From Polaribacter sp. Q13 (GTDB taxonomy: Bacteria; Bacteroidota; Bacteroidia; Flavobacteriales; Flavobacteriaceae), in the NCBI RefSeq assembly GCF_016858305.2, contig NZ_CP074436.1, forward strand, positions 144,001 through 208,000: 64,000 bases of DNA, read 5' to 3'. The notes below the pieces were generated by a model. The model worked only from the letters and a program-made list of their open reading frames with translations, was not told where the DNA came from and did no database searches. Positions 33,929-42,297 of the stretch are shown in pieces. A program made the position numbers and the translations under genes. How positions within the stretch are numbered: position 1 is the first letter of the stretch; every line of letters begins with the position of its first letter.

Positions 33929-36841
33929 TTAAACCAACGCTTCTTTTAAAATAGTAATAGGATGTTTTGCAATACGTTTTGTTCCATCATAAATTTGGTG
34001 TCTACAACTTGTTCCTGCAGCCACAATTTGTGTGTCTTCTGGTGTATTTCTAATTTTTGGAAATAAGGTGTCTTCACCAACTTGCATAGAAACTTTGTAA
34101 TGTTCTTTTTCATACCCAAAAGAACCGGCCATTCCGCAACAACCAGAATTGATAATGGTTACTTTATAATTTTCTGGAATATTTAATATTTGAAAACTTG
34201 CATGTGTGCTAGACAATGCTTTTTGATGACAATGGCCATGAATTTTTAGAGTCTTAGCTGCAGATGTAAATACAGAAGTATCAATATTACCTTTTTCTAA
34301 TTCTTTTGCTAAAAATTCTTCGAAGGTTAAAGCATTTTTCGCTATTTTTTCTGCGGATTTTTTATCATCCGCTAAACGAATATACTCGTCTCTAAAACCT
34401 AAAATTGCTGAAGGTTCTATTCCTACCAATGGAGTTTCGTCTGTAATAATTTCTTTAAAAGTAGCAACATTATTATTACAAATTGCTTTCGCTTCTTTTA
34501 AGAAACCTTTAGAAATATGACTTCTTCCGCTTTCATCATGTTTTACCGTTTTTACTTCGTAGCCTAATTTTTCTAATAAAATTACAGCGTCTTGTCCAAT
34601 TTCTGCATCGTAAAAATTGGTGAATTCATCATTGAATAAATAAAGAGACTTTTTAGTTTTCTCAGCAGCAATCGAAGTTGCAAAGTGTTTCTTTAACCAA
34701 CTTTCTAAGGTTTGATTCGCTAATTTAGGAACTGTTCTTTCAACTGCAACACCTAATATTTTTTTTGTTAGTGTAGTGTTTGTGAAAAAGTTAGTTATTG
34801 TAGGTAAATAACTTCCTAATTTATTGTACTTGGCATTATTTGCAAATAATTTATTTCTAAAAGAATACCCGTTTGTTTCTTGATATTGATAAAGAAACTC
34901 TGCCTTCATGGTAGCAATATCCACATTACTTGGGCATTCTGATGCACACGCTTTACAACTTAAACAAAGATCGAAAACTTGTTTTAATTCTTTATGATTA
35001 AATTTATTTGCTTCCGTAGAATTTGTTAAAAACTCACGTAAGGTATTTGCTCTTGCTCTTGTAGTATCTTTTTCGTCTTTAGTAGCTCTGTAACTAGGAC
35101 ACATGGTTCCGCCAGCTTCTACAGGTTTTCTACAATCTCCGGTACCATTACATTTTTCTGCTAATTTTAAAATTCCTTCATTATCAGAGAAATCTTGAAT
35201 GGTTTTAATTTCTGGTTCAACTCTATCAATTTCATATCTAAGGTTTTCATCCATTGCAAAAGCATCCGTAATTTTTCCTTGATTAAATACGTTGTTTGGA
35301 TCAAATGCTTTTTTAACCCTTCTTAATAACTGGTAATTTTTATCACCAATCATTAACGGAATAAACTCTGCACGCACAATTCCGTCTCCGTGTTCACCAG
35401 AAAAAGAACCTTTATATTTTTTTACCAACTCAGCCGTTTCAGTAGTAATTTTTCTAAATAAAACCACATCTTCCTTTTTCTTGATATTCAAAATAGGGCG
35501 TAAATGCAATTCACCAGCGCCAGCATGTGCATAATACACAGCGTTTTGTTGGTATTTGGCCATAATTTGAGTGAATTCCTCAATATAATTAGGCAAATCT
35601 TCTAAAGCAACTGCAGTATCTTCTATACAAGCAACCGCTTTTTTATCTCCTACAATATTAGCCAAAGCACCTAAACCTGCTTTACGTAAATAATGTACTT
35701 TTGCAATATCTGCTCCGTACACTTTTGGATGATGATATCCGAAATTGTTTTTCTCTAAATCGGCAATTAATTTATCTGCTAAAATTTCGGTTTCTTCAAT
35801 GGTATTTGAAGAAACTTCTAGCATTAAGATAGCTTCTGGATCACCTTGTAAAAAGAAACGATTTTCGGCTAATTTTCTATTGTTTTTAGAGCAATCTAAA
35901 ATGGTTTTATCCATTAACTCACAATTATATAAATTGTGATTCATGGCAATTACAGTAGCATTTAAACTTTCGTTTATAGATTTAAAATGCGTACAAACCA
36001 TAATACTTTGAGAAGGAGGAAGGGGGTCTAATTGCAAGGTAATTGACGTAGAAAAAGCCAAAGTTCCTTCACTTCCTGCTAATAATTTTGCAACATTTAT
36101 GGTTTTTGAAGTTCCTCCGAATAAATCTGAACTTAATAATTCGTCAATAGCATAACCAGTACATCTTCTGTGAATGGTTTCTTTAGGAAATTCGTTTTTA
36201 ATTTCTTGCTGATTTTCAACTAATGAAAGCTCATCAAAAAGACTTTTATAAATTTTTCCTTCTTGTGTATTCTCTTTTGTTTTTTTGATGAAATCTGCCG
36301 AAGTAATTTCTTTAAAAATTGCGGTGCTACCATCACTTAAAACGGCATCAATTTCTAAAACTTTATCACGAGTTACTCCATATTTTATAGAGGTACTTCC
36401 AGAGGAATTATTTCCAACCATTCCGCCCATCATACAACGGTTAGATGTAGATGTATTTGGACCAAAAAACAAACCGAAAGGTTTTAAATATACATTTAAA
36501 GAATCTCTTACAATTCCGGGTTGTAATGTTACGGTTTTTGCTTTTTCATCAAAAGAAATAATGTTCGTAAAATGTTTAGAAACATCTACCACAAGACCGT
36601 CACCAACACATTGTCCTGCCAAAGAAGTTCCTGCGGTTCTTGGTATTAACGTAATATTGTTTTTAGTTGCAAAGGTAATTAAGGTTTTTAAGTCTTTTTC
36701 ATCCTTTGGAAAAGCGACCGCTAATGGAATTTTCCTGTAAACAGAAGCATCGGTTGCGTATAAAGTTTTATGTAAATTATCAAAAAGAACATCACCAGAA
36801 AGTGAGTTATTTAAATTGTCTAAAGTAGTATTGTCTATCAT
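33929..36841 (-). CDS. FAD-linked oxidoreductase fused to Fe-S domain (YdiJ/GlcD-GlpC type)
   Basis: A 970-aa fusion. The N-terminal PCMH-type FAD domain (~20-270) shows 'LIPRTAGTSLAGQCVGDGLV' and 'MMGGMVGNNSSGSTSIKYGV'. The FAD-oxidase C domain (~280-540) has 'YYAHAGAGELHLRPI' and 'FSGEHGDGIVRAEF'. Ferredoxin motifs follow: 'CNGTGDCRK' with 'MCPSYRA', and 'CLSCKACASECPSNVD' (~620). A GlpC-like CCG domain closes it ('HGHCHQKALSST', 'NSGCCGMAGSFGYE'). It is a membrane-associated dehydrogenase for a 2-hydroxy acid (D-lactate or D-2-hydroxyglutarate) feeding the quinone pool. The substrate is inferred from the family. Monocistronic. Confidence 0.9.
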   Translation of the reverse strand: MIDNTTLDNLNNSLSGDVLFDNLHKTLYATDASVYRKIPLAVAFPKDEKDLKTLITFATKNNITLIPRTAGTSLAGQCVGDGLVVDVSKHFTNIISFDEKAKTVTLQPGIVRDSLNVYLKPFGLFFGPNTSTSNRCMMGGMVGNNSSGSTSIKYGVTRDKVLEIDAVLSDGSTAIFKEITSADFIKKTKENTQEGKIYKSLFDELSLVENQQEIKNEFPKETIHRRCTGYAIDELLSSDLFGGTSKTINVAKLLAGSEGTLAFSTSITLQLDPLPPSQSIMVCTHFKSINESLNATVIAMNHNLYNCELMDKTILDCSKNNRKLAENRFFLQGDPEAILMLEVSSNTIEETEILADKLIADLEKNNFGYHHPKVYGADIAKVHYLRKAGLGALANIVGDKKAVACIEDTAVALEDLPNYIEEFTQIMAKYQQNAVYYAHAGAGELHLRPILNIKKKEDVVLFRKITTETAELVKKYKGSFSGEHGDGIVRAEFIPLMIGDKNYQLLRRVKKAFDPNNVFNQGKITDAFAMDENLRYEIDRVEPEIKTIQDFSDNEGILKLAEKCNGTGDCRKPVEAGGTMCPSYRATKDEKDTTRARANTLREFLTNSTEANKFNHKELKQVFDLCLSCKACASECPSNVDIATMKAEFLYQYQETNGYSFRNKLFANNAKYNKLGSYLPTITNFFTNTTLTKKILGVAVERTVPKLANQTLESWLKKHFATSIAAEKTKKSLYLFNDEFTNFYDAEIGQDAVILLEKLGYEVKTVKHDESGRSHISKGFLKEAKAICNNNVATFKEIITDETPLVGIEPSAILGFRDEYIRLADDKKSAEKIAKNALTFEEFLAKELEKGNIDTSVFTSAAKTLKIHGHCHQKALSSTHASFQILNIPENYKVTIINSGCCGMAGSFGYEKEHYKVSMQVGEDTLFPKIRNTPEDTQIVAAGTSCRHQIYDGTKRIAKHPITILKEALV

Positions 36842-37174
36842 TATTTACTATTGAAAAGTAAGAATAAGAAACAAATATCCGAATAATAAACTCATTATTT
36901 CTATCTCTAAAAACTTCTTTGGTAATTTTTATCGATTCTATAAAAAATGATTTAAAAAACGGCTAATTTTAAAGGATAAAAAAATGGTATATATAATTTT
37001 TTGCTATTTCTGTGAATAATTAAAATACTAGGTTTTAAAAAGTATCTTTGCAAAATATTATTTGGTAAACAATTGATTGTAGATTGCTACTAGATTTTAA
37101 TACGATTTCTAATTTTTAAAAGAATGAGTTGCAAATAGCATTAAGCTGCAATTCTATATAATACACATAAATTA
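36842..37174 (+). other. 333-bp divergent intergenic region with one -7 box
   Basis: It lies between the FAD dehydrogenase and the methyltransferase. The only clear signal is TATCTTTG at 37043-37050, a TAnnTTTG -7 box about 125 bp before ATG 37175. This implies a long leader for the methyltransferase mRNA. No small gene or stable hairpin is seen. Confidence 0.5.
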
Positions 37175-38242
37175 ATGAGTTCAGCGTTACAAATAAACAA
37201 ACCAACACCAATTCACCCAGGTGATGATCTAATAAAATTTGATAGTAATACAGATGTAAGAGAAACGCTTTATGCGATGAGGGAAGGGCAATCTGTTTTA
37301 ATTACGGAATTTTATAGCAACGGAATGTTGCTTTTAAAAGAGTTGCAAAAACATTTAAAAATTCGTTTGCCAAATAAAACAATTAAAGAGCAACATGCAT
37401 TTCGTGTAGAATACCATACGCTTTCTAATCAAATTTTATTACAAATTAAAAATCAAAAAGTGGTGGTAGACAAAGCGCCTAAAATTGGTTGGTTTGCTAA
37501 AATGTTTGCAAATAAAAATAATTTTTTATTAACGTTTCCAGAAGTTCAAAGATTAAACAGTGCTTGGCAAAAGTATAATAAAGGAATTAAAGTGCCTGTT
37601 TTAAGAAACAAAGTACATCCTTATTATGGCGTATATTTTCCTACGCGTTTCGATCAATTAACCTTGTTTGATAATTGGTTAAAACGATACGAAGGACCAA
37701 AAAAATCTGCTATAGATGTTGGTATTGGTAGTGGTGTTTTGTCTTTTCAGATGGTGCAACATGGTTTTCAGAAAGTATTTGGTACAGATACAAACCCGAA
37801 TGCTATTTTTGGTTTAAAAGAATTTATGGGAGAGACCAAATTGTCTCGTAAAATAGAATTAGATCACGGATCTCTTTTTGGTAAATGGGAAAAAGAAACG
37901 GAATTAATAGTTTTCAATCCGCCTTGGTTGCCAGCAATTTCTGGAGAAGAAAATATAGACGAAGCTGTTTATTATAATAAAAACTTGTTTCCTAAGTTTT
38001 TTGCAGAAGCAAATAATAGGTTGTCTGAAGACGGGGAATTAGTCGTATTATTTTCTAATGCAGCTCAAATAAAGAATCTTACAAAAGAAAATCCGATAGA
38101 AAAGGAATTAGCAAAAGGAATTCGTTTTAAACTAGAAAAATGTTTAAAGAAAACCATAAAACCTGTGGTTGATAAAACAAAACGAAACAAAAAAGCAGCT
38201 CCTTTAGAAGAAGTGCAGCTTTGGGTTTTGACTAAAGTTTAG
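37175..38242 (+). CDS. Class I SAM-dependent methyltransferase with NPPW motif
   Basis: A 355-aa protein. The N-terminal ~140 residues resemble no family I can name. The Rossmann methyltransferase core begins at 'AIDVGIGSGVLSFQMVQHGF' (SAM-binding motif I, ~180-199). It continues with 'VFGTDTNPNAIFGLKEF' and 'LIVFNPPWLPAISG' (motif IV). NPPW/NPPY marks enzymes that methylate exocyclic or glutamine nitrogen atoms (HemK/PrmC, RsmC, N6-adenine types). The target here is unknown: rRNA, protein or small molecule. Monocistronic, with its own terminator. Confidence 0.8.
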   Translation: MSSALQINKPTPIHPGDDLIKFDSNTDVRETLYAMREGQSVLITEFYSNGMLLLKELQKHLKIRLPNKTIKEQHAFRVEYHTLSNQILLQIKNQKVVVDKAPKIGWFAKMFANKNNFLLTFPEVQRLNSAWQKYNKGIKVPVLRNKVHPYYGVYFPTRFDQLTLFDNWLKRYEGPKKSAIDVGIGSGVLSFQMVQHGFQKVFGTDTNPNAIFGLKEFMGETKLSRKIELDHGSLFGKWEKETELIVFNPPWLPAISGEENIDEAVYYNKNLFPKFFAEANNRLSEDGELVVLFSNAAQIKNLTKENPIEKELAKGIRFKLEKCLKKTIKPVVDKTKRNKKAAPLEEVQLWVLTKV

Positions 38243-38338
38243 TAGATTATTTGTCATTTCGACTTTTCGTAGAAATTACATAACGATGATTACACCAAAT
38301 TGATCACTTTTAATTTCGGTGAAGAAACATAAGAATAT

Positions 38339-38372
38339 AAGGATAGCAATTAGTTTTGCTATCCTTTTTTTT
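38339..38372 (+). terminator. Intrinsic terminator of the methyltransferase gene
   Basis: An 11-bp perfect stem (AAGGATAGCAA with TTGCTATCCTT) with a short loop, ending in a T tract. It lies about 100 bp past the stop codon. Confidence 0.85.
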
Positions 38373-38415
38373 GTTTGTGTAAAATGTAATTTTGGGTGTA
38401 ATAAACAAAATGTTC

Positions 38416-38452
38416 TAGTTATAAAATTTCTGAAAAAGAAATTTTATAACTA
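38416..38452. repeat. Perfect 16-bp inverted repeat
   Basis: TAGTTATAAAATTTCT (38416-38431) and its exact reverse complement (38437-38452) around a 5-nt loop. A T-rich tract follows. It is not adjacent to a gene end; it could be a second terminator for the methyltransferase message or part of the intergenic repeat field here. Confidence 0.6.
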
Positions 38453-38520
38453 TTGATTTTTTTTTACAAGTGACTGTGAATCAATTATTTTTTTTTGAAA
38501 TTATAAAAAACTTCACAAAA

Positions 38521-38602
38521 CTGTTACTTCGACCTTTTGGGAGAAGTCTCATAAAGAGGAGAACGTAAATTGAGCAATATTATGTGATTTCTCCCTTTGG
38601 TC
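38521..38602. repeat. REP-like palindrome, left part, split by the IS element
   Basis: Arms GACC-TTTT-GGGAGAAGTCTCATAA and TTATGTGATTTCTCCC-TTT-GGTC (38531-38602) form a large imperfect palindrome of the kind scattered in flavobacterial genomes. Its left outer part reads TTACTTC before GACC. The expected right outer part, GAAATGAC, is missing here but appears at 39879-39886, directly after the IS element. The palindrome was therefore the insertion target. Confidence 0.7.
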
Positions 38603-38659
38603 CTTTAGATTAGCAAAGTATAATTATTGAGTTTAATTCTTATATTTTAGTCCAATATA

Positions 38660-38822
38660 GAACTCATGTTTTATAATAAAAAAGAATGGAGTGAACTTTC
38701 CTTAAGTCTAGATTTATCAGATCTATATTTCGTATTAGTCTCCATTCTTTTATTTCCGATTACAAAGGACCAAATAGAATTTCAGTTTCGACCTTTTAAA
38801 GGTTTTAGTCAACGTAATCATT
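38660..38822 (+). ncRNA. Candidate bridge RNA (seekRNA) of the IS110 element
   Basis: Two stem-loops with internal loops. Loop 1: outer stem 38680-38691 with 38740-38751 (12 bp), inner stem 38709-38713 with 38721-38725. Its left strand CCTTAAGTC (38700-38708) matches 7 of 9 bases of the left target CCTTTGGTC (38594-38602). Its right strand ATTTCG (38727-38732) is complementary to CGAAAT at the right flank (39878-39883). Loop 2: outer stem GATTAC/GTAATC (38758-38763 with 38814-38819). Its left strand ATAGAAT (38774-38780) equals the right transposon end (39870-39876), and its right strand TAAAGG (38797-38802) is complementary to the left end CCTTTA (38602-38607). This is the target-loop/donor-loop layout of IS110 bridge RNAs. 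The exact ends are guesses. Confidence 0.65.
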
Positions 38823-38845
38823 TTTTACTAACACAAAACAAAATT

Positions 38846-39841
38846 ATGAAAATTAAACAAACTATTGGTATCGACATTAGTAAATTAACCTTTGATGTTC
38901 GGATTCACAGTAATCAGTGTTATCAAGCATTTGAGAATAACTTAAAAGGTTTTAAAGCACTTATAAAATGGGTAGAAAAAAACAACTCTATTTCTAAGGA
39001 ACACACTTTATTTGTTTTGGAACACACAGGTATTTATTCTGAAGAAATCGCATCATTTTTTGATGTAAATAACTTTTATTTCGCATTAATTCCAGGTTTA
39101 GAAATAAAGAAATCTCTAGGAATATCAAGAGGAAAAGATGACAAAGTAGATGCTACAAAAATAGCATTATATGGGTATCGATTAAGAGATGAAATTAAAC
39201 CATATAAACTTCCATCAAAAAACATTCATCAATTAAAACGCCTTTTAACATTAAGAGAAAGGCTAGTGAAACAAAACGCTGGTTATAAAGCAACACTTAA
39301 AGAACAGAAAAGAGTTTATACTAGAAAAGAGAATCAACTTCTTTTAGAAACTCAAGAGAAAATGATAAAATATTTTACAAAGCAAATTAAAAGTGTTGAA
39401 GCCGAAATGAACAAAATAATTAAGGCTAGTGAACAACTTAAAAAACAATACAAACTAATTGTGAGTATTAAAGGAATTGGTAGTCAAACAGCTTTATTTA
39501 TGATTGTAACAACCAACGGATTTACAAAGTTTGCTTCTTGGAGAAAGTTTGCTTCTTATTCTGGTATTGCTCCTTTTCCGAATACTTCAGGAACAAGTAT
39601 AAGAGGGAGAACCAAAGTAAGTAATCTTGCTAATAAAAAAATCAAAAGTCTTTTTGATATGTGTGCAAAATCAGCAATACAATACAATCCAGAAATGAAG
39701 CTATTTTATAATCGAAGAGTCGAACAAGGAAAGAATAAAATGAGTACAATTAACATCATTAGAAATAAATTATTATCACGAATTTTTGCAGCTATAAAAA
39801 GACAAACTCCTTATGTAAATGTTTTAAAATATGCTGCTTAA
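38846..39841 (+). CDS. IS110-family transposase (RNA-guided recombinase)
   Basis: A 331-aa DEDD recombinase. The RuvC-like N-terminal domain has 'TIGIDISKLTFDV' (D10), 'LFVLEHTGIYSE' (E59) and 'GKDDKVDATKIALYG' (D99/D102). A coiled coil (~150-200) follows, then the Transposase_20 domain: 'LIVSIKGIGSQTALFMI' and 'FASYSGIAPFPNTSGTSIRG' with the catalytic Ser among 248-251, ending 'RIFAAIKRQTPYVNVLKYA'. All catalytic residues and the length are intact, so it may be active. The frame is open upstream to 38666, but that part lies in the guide-RNA region; ATG 38846 is the family start. Confidence 0.92.
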   Translation: MKIKQTIGIDISKLTFDVRIHSNQCYQAFENNLKGFKALIKWVEKNNSISKEHTLFVLEHTGIYSEEIASFFDVNNFYFALIPGLEIKKSLGISRGKDDKVDATKIALYGYRLRDEIKPYKLPSKNIHQLKRLLTLRERLVKQNAGYKATLKEQKRVYTRKENQLLLETQEKMIKYFTKQIKSVEAEMNKIIKASEQLKKQYKLIVSIKGIGSQTALFMIVTTNGFTKFASWRKFASYSGIAPFPNTSGTSIRGRTKVSNLANKKIKSLFDMCAKSAIQYNPEMKLFYNRRVEQGKNKMSTINIIRNKLLSRIFAAIKRQTPYVNVLKYAA

Positions 39842-39877
39842 AAATTACTAAAATATATTTGGTAGAGTCATAGAATA

Positions 39878-39886
39878 CGAAATGAC
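39878..39886. repeat. REP-like palindrome, right part
   Basis: CGAAATGAC completes the palindrome whose other part ends at 38602. Joined, the two read GGTC followed by GAAATGAC, close to the reverse complement of the left outer arm (TTACTTCGACC). Confidence 0.6.
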
Positions 39887-39972
39887 AAAACTGCAAGTCA
39901 TCATTTCCGCTTGATATTTTTTTATCAGATGCCTCAATCAGACAGCTTGCGTTACTAAGTTTATTATAGAAT

Positions 39973-40016
39973 TGTCACATCAAGTGATGTTGCTTTTCGC
40001 AAAATTGTATCGAGAT
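39973..40016. repeat. Interspersed repeat of the GTCA..AAATTGTATCGAGA type, copy D
   Basis: TGTCA, then AAGTGATGTTG, then CAAAATTGTATCGAGATG. The same elements occur at 48413-48460 inside the HTTM gene (GAGTGATTTTG, AAAAATTGTATCGAGA). It lies just past the stop codon of the MFS gene. Confidence 0.55.
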
Positions 40017-40026
40017 GTTTTTAAGT

Positions 40027-41202
40027 TCACGAATGAACTTCTTTTCTAGAAAAAGTAAATAATCCTAAAATAGGACCAATGGCTAATAGCATAAAAATAG
40101 CATTAGAATCTGTCATTTCTTTGTAGTTGCTTATTAATTGAATACTTACAATAGTGATTGCAAAACCAATACAATTAACAATGGTCAATGCTGTTCCTTT
40201 ATTTTTTGACGCTACATTTTGTGCAACTAGAGTAGAAAATAATGGAGAGTCTGTAACAACTACCATTCCCCAGAAAAGTAAAAAGGCAATAAATAGATTT
40301 TCATTTGTTAGTTGAAACATCAACGGAGAAATAAGACAACAAATACAAGATAAAAATAAGGCTAAATAAGCAATGTTTTTTGGGCCATATTTTTGTGATA
40401 AATAGCCTCCTAAAACACAAGCTAAACTTCCTGTTCCAATAATTATAAAGGATAATAAAGGAATATTAAGTTGGGTGTCTGTATGTGAATTCTCGTAGAT
40501 TTTTAAAAGAATAGGTACAAAAGTCCAGAAGGTATAGAGTTCCCACATGTGCCCGAAATAACCAAAAGCAGCTTTTCTAAATTTCACATTTTTAAAGATG
40601 GAAAAACAAATGGTAATATCTAGCTTTTTTCCGGCAGTTCTATAAGGTCCGTTAGGTACAAAAAGCAACATTAATAATCCGCCAAAAGCGGCTAAAACAG
40701 AAATTGATGTAATAATTGTTTTCCAAGAATAGGAATGCATCATGTCTTTTAATAGGTGAGGTAAAGCAGTACCTAAAACCAATGCGCCAACTAAAAAGCC
40801 TAAAGATTTACCCAGGCCTTTATCAAAATAATCTGTCGCAATTTTCATACCTACAGGATAAATTCCTGCCAAGAAAAAACCAGTTAGAAATCGCATACCT
40901 ATTAGCGAGAAAAAAGTTTGATTATCGAAAATAAGTCTCCAATTAAAAAACGCACCTAAAATTGCACAGAAAAAAAACACTTTAGATGGGGGAAATCGGT
41001 CTGCAATGGTAAACAAAGCAAAGACTAAAGTCCCCATAATAAAACCAAATTGTACTGCAGATGTTAAATAGCCTAGCGCAATAGTACTTAAGTTAAAACT
41101 GATTACTAAATCTGTCATTACACCGTTGCTTGCAAACCATAAAGAAGTGCAACAAAACTGAGAAATAATGATTATTGGAAGAATATGTTTTGAGTGGCTC
41201 AT
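40027..41202 (-). CDS. Major facilitator superfamily transporter
   Basis: A 391-aa inner-membrane protein with twelve predicted helices in two halves. Marks include 'LPIIIISQFCCTSLWFASNG' (helix 1), 'GMRFLTGFFLAGIYPVGMKI' (helix 4), 'GKSLGFLVGALVLGTALPHL' and the inter-domain loop 'PYRTAGKKLDI'. It resembles the nitrate/nitrite-porter-like or YfcJ-like MFS groups, but the substrate cannot be told. ATG 41202 ('MSHSKHILPIIII') is preferred to the open frame up to 41241, which would place an extra hydrophobic stretch in front. It diverges from HMG-CoA lyase; a shared transport role for branched-chain acids is only a thought. Confidence 0.85.
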   Translation of the reverse strand: MSHSKHILPIIIISQFCCTSLWFASNGVMTDLVISFNLSTIALGYLTSAVQFGFIMGTLVFALFTIADRFPPSKVFFFCAILGAFFNWRLIFDNQTFFSLIGMRFLTGFFLAGIYPVGMKIATDYFDKGLGKSLGFLVGALVLGTALPHLLKDMMHSYSWKTIITSISVLAAFGGLLMLLFVPNGPYRTAGKKLDITICFSIFKNVKFRKAAFGYFGHMWELYTFWTFVPILLKIYENSHTDTQLNIPLLSFIIIGTGSLACVLGGYLSQKYGPKNIAYLALFLSCICCLISPLMFQLTNENLFIAFLLFWGMVVVTDSPLFSTLVAQNVASKNKGTALTIVNCIGFAITIVSIQLISNYKEMTDSNAIFMLLAIGPILGLFTFSRKEVHS

Positions 41203-41253
41203 ATAGAAAAGCGAAAGTACCAAAAAGCAGGTAATAATCAATTAAAAAATGTT

Positions 41254-41282
41254 TTGCCACTTCATTAGAATTTCTATCTTTG
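41254..41282 (+). promoter_or_regulatory. Bacteroidota promoter of HMG-CoA lyase
   Basis: TTG at 41254-41256 (-33) and TATCTTTG at 41275-41282 (-7, TAnnTTTG) with an 18-bp spacer. The expected transcript start lies at about 41286-41289, at or just before ATG 41289, so the mRNA would have almost no leader. Confidence 0.6.
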
Positions 41283-41288
41283 ATATTG

Positions 41289-42143
41289 ATGAAAAAAGTA
41301 AAAATCATAGAATGTCCGCGTGATGCAATGCAAGGAATAAAAAGCCATTTTATTTCTACAGAAAAAAAAGCATTGTATATTAACTCACTCTTAAAAGTAG
41401 GATTTGATACTATTGATTTTGGCAGCTTTGTTTCACCAAAAGCAATTCCGCAAATGCGAGATACTGCAGCTGTTTTGTCTAAATTAGATTTGTCTAGAAC
41501 GCAAAGTAAATTGTTAGCAATTATAGCCAATGTAAGAGGTGCAAACGATGCTTCTCAGTTTGAAGAAATCGATTATTTAGGATATCCTTTTTCTATTTCA
41601 GAAAACTTTCAAATGCGTAATACGCATAAAACAATACAAGAATCTATAGAAACGTTAGATGCCATTTTAAATATTGCAGATAAAACCAATAAAGAAGTAG
41701 TGGCGTATTTGTCTATGGGTTTTGGTAATCCGTATGGAGATCCTTGGAATGTGGAGGTTGTAGGAGAGTGGACCGATAAATTGTCTTCTATGGGCGTTAA
41801 AATTTTATCACTTTCCGATACTGTAGGGAGTTCAACACCAGAAGTAATCGACTATTTGTTTTCTAATTTAATTCCGCAGTATCCATCTATAGAGTTTGGC
41901 GCACATTTACACACCACTCCAGATAAATGGCACGAAAAAGTAGATGCAGCTTTTAAAGCTGGATGCCATCGTTTTGATGGTGCCATTAAAGGTTATGGAG
42001 GTTGCCCAATGGCAAAAGATGAGTTGACTGGTAATATGCCAACAGAAAAGTTATTGAGTTATTTTACCACGCATAAAGCAGATACAAATTTAAAACCCAT
42101 GAGTTTTGAAAGTGCTTATAACAAGGCTTTAGAGACTTTTTAA
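41289..42143 (+). CDS. Hydroxymethylglutaryl-CoA lyase
   Basis: A 284-aa TIM-barrel lyase splitting HMG-CoA to acetyl-CoA and acetoacetate, the last step of leucine breakdown. Marks: 'KIIECPRDAMQGIKSHF' (active-site Arg and Asp), 'VGFDTIDFGSFVSPKAIPQM', 'LSLSDTVGSSTPE', 'FGAHLHTTPDKWHEKV' (metal-binding His pair) and 'GYGGCPMAKDELTGNMPTE', the catalytic Cys loop. It pairs functionally with the carboxylase beta subunit at 9337. In-frame TTG codons upstream lie in the -7 box, so ATG 41289 is the start. Confidence 0.93.
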   Translation: MKKVKIIECPRDAMQGIKSHFISTEKKALYINSLLKVGFDTIDFGSFVSPKAIPQMRDTAAVLSKLDLSRTQSKLLAIIANVRGANDASQFEEIDYLGYPFSISENFQMRNTHKTIQESIETLDAILNIADKTNKEVVAYLSMGFGNPYGDPWNVEVVGEWTDKLSSMGVKILSLSDTVGSSTPEVIDYLFSNLIPQYPSIEFGAHLHTTPDKWHEKVDAAFKAGCHRFDGAIKGYGGCPMAKDELTGNMPTEKLLSYFTTHKADTNLKPMSFESAYNKALETF

Positions 42144-42297
42144 TAAGTAAAGAATAATTACCTTTATAGGTTAACAGTAAGCTAAAAGGCATAATTCCCT
42201 AATCAGAATCTGATTTTTTTTTGAATAAAACAACAGACTGAAAATGGAAACACTTAATTAACTTATTACTATTTCTGTAACTCAAAATTAATTCGGA

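Larger units (their letters stand above)
38603..39877 (+). mobile_element. IS110-family insertion sequence (about 1,275 bp)
   Basis: The boundaries come from the split REP palindrome: GGTC at 38599-38602 on the left and CGAAATGAC at 39878-39886 on the right, good to about 2 bp. Inside are a 243-nt left non-coding end, the transposase gene (38846-39841) and a short 36-nt right end. No terminal inverted repeats or target duplication are seen, as expected for IS110. The long left and short right ends fit the IS110 subgroup, in which the guide RNA comes from the left end, rather than the IS1111 subgroup. Confidence 0.8.

Noticed and set aside
38666..38845. Extended N-terminus of the IS110 transposase
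   Set aside because: The open frame continues upstream by 60 codons, but the family starts at MKIKQTIGIDISK, and the upstream DNA forms the paired stems and guides of the bridge RNA.
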